The notes under the pieces: generated by a model
Seen by the model: the letters and a program-made list of their open reading frames with translations, nothing else
What the model was told of the DNA's origin: nothing
Database searches by the model: none
Position numbers and translations under genes: made by a program
In this document: piece after piece, positions 7,657 to 9,534 of the stretch
How positions within the stretch are numbered: the first letter of the stretch is position 1
How the letters are laid out: each line of letters opens with the position of its first letter
From: Mycobacterium sp.
GTDB lineage: Bacteria; Actinomycetota; Actinomycetes; Mycobacteriales; Mycobacteriaceae
DNA length: 9,534 bases
NCBI GenBank assembly: GCA_028706695.1
Contig: JAQTVU010000043.1
Location: forward strand, 1 to 9,534
Direction: 5' to 3'

Positions 7657-8466
7657 TCAAGCGGAACGCCAGGATCCCCCGGCGCGTCGCACCTGAGCTG
7701 CGGAGATATCGCGAATTTTGTTCAGTTCTTGTGTTGGAAGCGTGACGCTTCCGATATCGATCAGCAAGCATGCCAAGGCCCAACGAAGCGGGTGCAGTCC
7801 CAGCCGCTCGGTGCCATCCAGCGCCGCCTCGGCGATGGCGCGGGCGCGCTCGGTGGCGCCGGCGCTGCACAGCGCGGCGGCCAGCACCACATCGCTCTTG
7901 ACGCGGTGCCGCGCCGACGGGATGGCCATCGCCTGCGCCCGTTCCGCCGCTTCGGCGGCATGGCGCACGGCGGCCTCCCCGCGGCCCGAGGCCATCGCCA
8001 GCTCGGCAGCCACCCACCGCCTACGCACCCCGAGCCGGTCGGGCACCGCCGGCACCGGGTCCACGCGGGCCAACAACGTCGCCGCGGCCGCGAACCGGCC
8101 GAGGCCCAGCGCGTCGGCCGCCAGCCCGATCAGCGCGTCGGCGCGGGCCTCGGGATCGTCGCCGGCCAGTCGCAGGGCGTGCCCGTCGTGGGCCCGCGCC
8201 AGCGTGTGCCAACCGAGCTGGCGCAGGAAGGATCCCTGCGTGCTGTGGGCCAGGGAGACCAGCCGTCCCACGCTGCCGCTGCGGCGCAGCACGGCCAGAT
8301 CCTGGAAAGCGCTGCCGTAGCGGCCTTGTCCGCCGGCCGCGACGGCCCGCAGCCACAACTGAACCGGTGTGGTAGCCGTGGGCAGCGGCCAGCACCGGCA
8401 CTCCTCGCCGAACGCGGCGCCGGCCAGTTTGCGGTCGCGCGAGGAAGTGTGATGAGTTTCAAACAC
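7657..8466 (-). CDS. Conserved mycobacterial helical-repeat protein (Rv3415c-like)
   Basis: This 269-residue protein corresponds in position and length to M. tuberculosis Rv3415c (about 275 residues), whose function is unknown. Most of it (about 30-250) is alanine- and leucine-rich paired helices, such as ARADALIGLAADALGLGRFA, AAVRHAAEAAERAQAMAI and TERARAIAEAALDG. Each hairpin is roughly 34-40 residues, like degenerate tetratricopeptide repeats, suggesting a protein-interaction scaffold. There is no signal peptide or membrane helix. The GTG at 8466 is the only usual start before an in-frame TAA about 36 nt upstream, and it has no clear ribosome binding site. A minus-strand TAACAT (8513-8508) could be its -10 element. 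It precedes sigD on the same strand and may share its transcript; any link to SigD control is inference. Confidence 0.85.
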   Translation of the reverse strand: MFETHHTSSRDRKLAGAAFGEECRCWPLPTATTPVQLWLRAVAAGGQGRYGSAFQDLAVLRRSGSVGRLVSLAHSTQGSFLRQLGWHTLARAHDGHALRLAGDDPEARADALIGLAADALGLGRFAAAATLLARVDPVPAVPDRLGVRRRWVAAELAMASGRGEAAVRHAAEAAERAQAMAIPSARHRVKSDVVLAAALCSAGATERARAIAEAALDGTERLGLHPLRWALACLLIDIGSVTLPTQELNKIRDISAAQVRRAGGSWRSA

Positions 8467-8686
8467 GACGACGGCCGTAAACAGTCTGTGCTCTTTGCGT
8501 TACTGCAATGTTAATGGCGACCGGCGCGGCGATAATTGCCACTCCCCTTGTTTCGCGCGCTGAGCTGGGCGATCTCGCTCCGGCCAAGTGGCTGGTAGTG
8601 CGGCCTCGGAAGGGCAAACGCCGCATAGATGAACTCAACGTTAATTTAGTTTCAGCTAGTGAATATTTTGCTTGGCTAAGTGTCTA

Positions 8687-8716
8687 TTGACGGAAATTCA
8701 TCCTCACCCCTAACGT
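8687..8716 (+). promoter_or_regulatory. Probable whiB3 promoter
   Basis: TTGACG (8687-8692) and TAACGT (8711-8716) are good -35 and -10 elements separated by 18 nt. The predicted start near 8723 gives a 5' leader of about 110 nt before the whiB3 ATG. The -35 element adjoins the AT-rich block, which could bind regulators or a xenogeneic silencer such as Lsr2. Confidence 0.55.
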
Positions 8717-8769
8717 CTAGGCCTGACGGGTTGTCATCGGTGACGCCGCTCGAATCAGTTGCACAACCA

Positions 8770-8791
8770 CTTCTCGGACGCTTCTCGAACG
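8770..8791 (+). repeat. 11-bp tandem direct repeat in the whiB3 leader
   Basis: CTTCTCGGACG (8770-8780) is followed directly by CTTCTCGAACG (8781-8791), one mismatch in 11. The 11-bp period is about one helical turn, as in sites of tandemly binding response regulators. It sits about 40 nt before the whiB3 start codon, downstream of the predicted transcription start. Confidence 0.5.
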
Positions 8792-8832
8792 TGACCTTAC
8801 TTCGGCGTGCCGTGCAGAGAGGGAACAAACCA

Positions 8833-9141
8833 ATGCCACAGCCTGAGCACCTACCCGGGCCGAACGCCGACATCTGGAACTGGCAACTTCAGGGTCTTTG
8901 TCGCGGGGTTGACTCGTCGATGTTCTTCCATCCCGACGGGGAGCGCGGCCGCGCCCGGATGCAACGCGAGCAACGCGCCAAGGAGATGTGCCGCCAGTGC
9001 CCCGTGATCCAGGAATGCCGCTCCCACGCCTTGGAGGTGGGTGAGCCCTACGGCGTGTGGGGGGGCCTGTCCGAATCCGAGCGCGACCTGCTGCTCAAGG
9101 GCGACATCGGCCGCACGCGCGGCATCCGCCGGTCCGCCTGA
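8833..9141 (+). CDS. whiB3: WhiB3, redox-sensing iron-sulfur transcription factor
   Basis: This 102-residue protein is nearly identical to M. tuberculosis WhiB3 (Rv3416, 102 residues). That protein uses a 4Fe-4S cluster to sense NO, oxygen and redox state, binds the SigA subunit of RNA polymerase, and controls polyketide lipid genes and redox balance. The four cluster cysteines are C23, C53, C56 and C62 (CRQCPVIQEC). The WhiB turn GVWGG is at 74-78, and the basic DNA-contact tail GRTRGIRR is at the end. The ATG at 8833 is preceded by an AGAGAGGGA ribosome binding site (8816-8824) with an 8-nt gap. The frame is open upstream to 8680, but those codons are not part of the family. It is divergent from the Rv3415c-like gene, with a repeat array and terminator downstream. 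Confidence 0.96.
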   Translation: MPQPEHLPGPNADIWNWQLQGLCRGVDSSMFFHPDGERGRARMQREQRAKEMCRQCPVIQECRSHALEVGEPYGVWGGLSESERDLLLKGDIGRTRGIRRSA

Positions 9142-9152
9142 ACGGCCCGGGC

Positions 9153-9174
9153 TGTCGGGGCACAGCGCCCGACA
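9153..9174 (+). terminator. Short hairpin just after whiB3
   Basis: TGTCGGG (9153-9159) pairs with CCCGACA (9168-9174) around an 8-nt loop, 11 nt after the whiB3 stop. The right arm is also the beginning of the tandem repeat array. With no T-tract it may be a weak terminator or a 3'-end stabiliser. Confidence 0.4.
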
Positions 9175-9326
9175 CAAAAGCCCCGACACAAAAGCCCCGA
9201 CACAAAAGCCCCGACACATAAGCCTTCCGACACATAAGCCTTCCGACACATAAGCCTTCCGACACATAAGCCTTCCGACACATAAGCCTTCCGACACATA
9301 AGCCCCGACACATAAGCCATTGCGGC
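9171..9326 (+). repeat. Tandem 14/16-bp repeat array downstream of whiB3
   Basis: The array consists of three copies of GACACAAAAGCCCC (9171-9212), five of GACACATAAGCCTTCC (9213-9292), one GACACATAAGCCCC (9293-9306), and a last 20-bp unit starting GACACATAAGCC (9307-9326). Copies within each class are identical, so expansion is recent or homogenised. Inverted partial copies flank it: TGTCGGGG at 9153-9160 and GGGCTTATGTTTCG at 9349-9362. It has no protein-coding sense. It looks like a minisatellite and is likely to vary in copy number between strains. It is not a CRISPR array, because there are no unique spacers. Confidence 0.92.
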
Positions 9327-9348
9327 GACACGCCGGGAACGTCCGCAT

Positions 9349-9362
9349 GGGCTTATGTTTCG
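9349..9362 (-). repeat. Inverted partial copy of the whiB3-downstream repeat
   Basis: GGGCTTATGTTTCG is the reverse complement of a unit reading CGAAACATAAGCCC, one base different from CGACACATAAGCCC at 9292-9305. It can pair with any of the five TAAG-type units, or more weakly the others, giving alternative stem-loops in a transcript reading out of whiB3. Confidence 0.7.
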
Positions 9363-9368
9363 AGGGCC

Positions 9369-9398
9369 AAGCCCCCCGGCCGTTCGGCCGGGGGGCTT
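9369..9398. terminator. Strong 13-bp hairpin terminator between whiB3 and the right-edge gene
   Basis: AAGCCCCCCGGCC (9369-9381) and GGCCGGGGGGCTT (9386-9398) form a perfect 13-bp stem with the loop GTTC. There is no long T-tract, as is usual for mycobacterial hairpin terminators. It lies between converging genes and can act on both strands. Confidence 0.85.
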
Positions 9399-9449
9399 CG
9401 GCGAATACCTAGATGAGTGATTCAAGGGGACTGGTGTGTCTTGTGAGGT

Positions 9450-9534
9450 TTATGAGGCGAGGGCGTCCAGGATCGGCGTTGTAACCGCACTCTCAAGCCC
9501 TGGAGACTTGTCGTGGACGCTGACCTGGACACCC
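9450..9534 (-). CDS. 3' end of an unidentified gene running in from the right edge
   Basis: A minus-strand frame is open from the window edge to TAA at 9450-9452. It encodes 27 visible C-terminal residues that include VHDKSPGLESAV and end ILDALAS. Third codon positions are mostly G or C, supporting coding. The sequence is not the histidine-rich C-terminus of GroEL1, which follows whiB3 in M. tuberculosis. I do not recognise the family; a transposase or other accessory gene is possible but not shown. Confidence 0.45.
   Translation of the reverse strand, partial: GVQVSVHDKSPGLESAVTTPILDALAS

Larger units (their letters stand above)
8467..8832. other. Divergent intergenic region between the Rv3415c-like gene and whiB3
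   Basis: These 366 nt have no convincing gene. Part of the interval, about 8637-8700, is clearly AT-rich compared with the rest of the window. It contains the whiB3 promoter, an 11-bp direct repeat (8770-8791), and probably the promoter of the leftward gene. A 60-codon open frame at 8508-8690 lacks mycobacterial codon bias and homology that I recognise. In M. tuberculosis the whiB3 upstream region is a target of PhoP and other regulators; I could not find a clean PhoP direct repeat (TCACAGC type) here. Confidence 0.7.

Noticed and set aside
8447..8466. GTGTGA...CAAACAC as a cAMP receptor protein (CRP) site.
   Set aside because: The inner half-sites do not match TGTGA-N6-TCACA, and it lies across the first codons of the Rv3415c-like gene.
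7729..8514. + strand open frame opposite the Rv3415c-like gene.
   Set aside because: It has low-complexity composition and no family resemblance, while the minus-strand frame matches a known conserved protein in length and position.
8508..8690. 60-codon + strand open frame upstream of whiB3.
   Set aside because: It has poor codon bias, no ribosome binding site, extends into the AT-rich block and overlaps the whiB3 promoter.
8680..8832. 51-residue extension of WhiB3 from an upstream ATG.
   Set aside because: WhiB3 is 102 residues in the family, and the ATG at 8833 has a good ribosome binding site. The extension would begin upstream of the predicted transcription start.
9171..9326. CRISPR array.
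   Set aside because: The units are contiguous 14-20 bp repeats without unique spacers, and there are no cas genes nearby.
9048..9425. Minus-strand frames through the repeat array that encode repeated cysteine-rich peptides.
   Set aside because: The peptide periodicity only reflects the DNA repeat, and different frames give equally open products. No start signal or homology is seen.

Overview
The window looks like chromosome of a slow-growing Mycobacterium that is not M. tuberculosis. It is high-GC, and it keeps the M. tuberculosis gene order from Rv3406 to Rv3416 (whiB3). Identities come from recalled M. tuberculosis proteins, not from a database search. I do not name a species.

Layout. Positions 1-116 hold the 3' end of a + strand gene that enters from the left. 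A promoter overlapping a 28-bp perfect palindrome precedes a TauD-type dioxygenase (Rv3406-like, +, 209-1117). Three minus-strand genes follow: a choD-type GMC oxidoreductase/cholesterol oxidase (1159-2895) broken by one in-frame amber codon, guaB3 (2945-4072) and guaB2 (4081-5670). They are probably transcribed guaB2-guaB3-choD. The small DUF5319-type gene (Rv3412-like, +, 5846-6259) diverges from guaB2 and has a leaderless-style promoter. It converges on the sigma module, which reads leftward: an Rv3415c-like helical-repeat protein (7657-8466), sigD (6999-7574) and its membrane anti-sigma factor rsdA (6272-7006). The rsdA start overlaps the sigD stop by 8 nt. A 366-nt divergent region with an AT-rich core and a good promoter leads to whiB3 (8833-9141, +). 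After whiB3 come a 14/16-bp tandem repeat array bracketed by inverted partial copies, a perfect 13-bp terminator hairpin, and the 3' end of an unidentified minus-strand gene.

How the genes work together. GuaB2 makes XMP for guanine nucleotide synthesis, and GuaB3 is its paralogue without the catalytic-cysteine loop. SigD and RsdA form a sigma/anti-sigma switch, and WhiB3 is a redox-sensing Fe-S regulator. The dioxygenase is probably controlled by a repressor that binds the palindrome.

Most notable points: the single amber codon in an otherwise open choD; the operator-like palindrome over the dioxygenase start site; an 18-bp in-frame duplication in that dioxygenase; the repeat array downstream of whiB3; and the absence of the VapBC47 toxin-antitoxin pair that M. 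tuberculosis has between the dioxygenase and choD. I saw no CRISPR array, tRNA, rRNA or complete insertion sequence, and no convincing undescribed multi-gene system.
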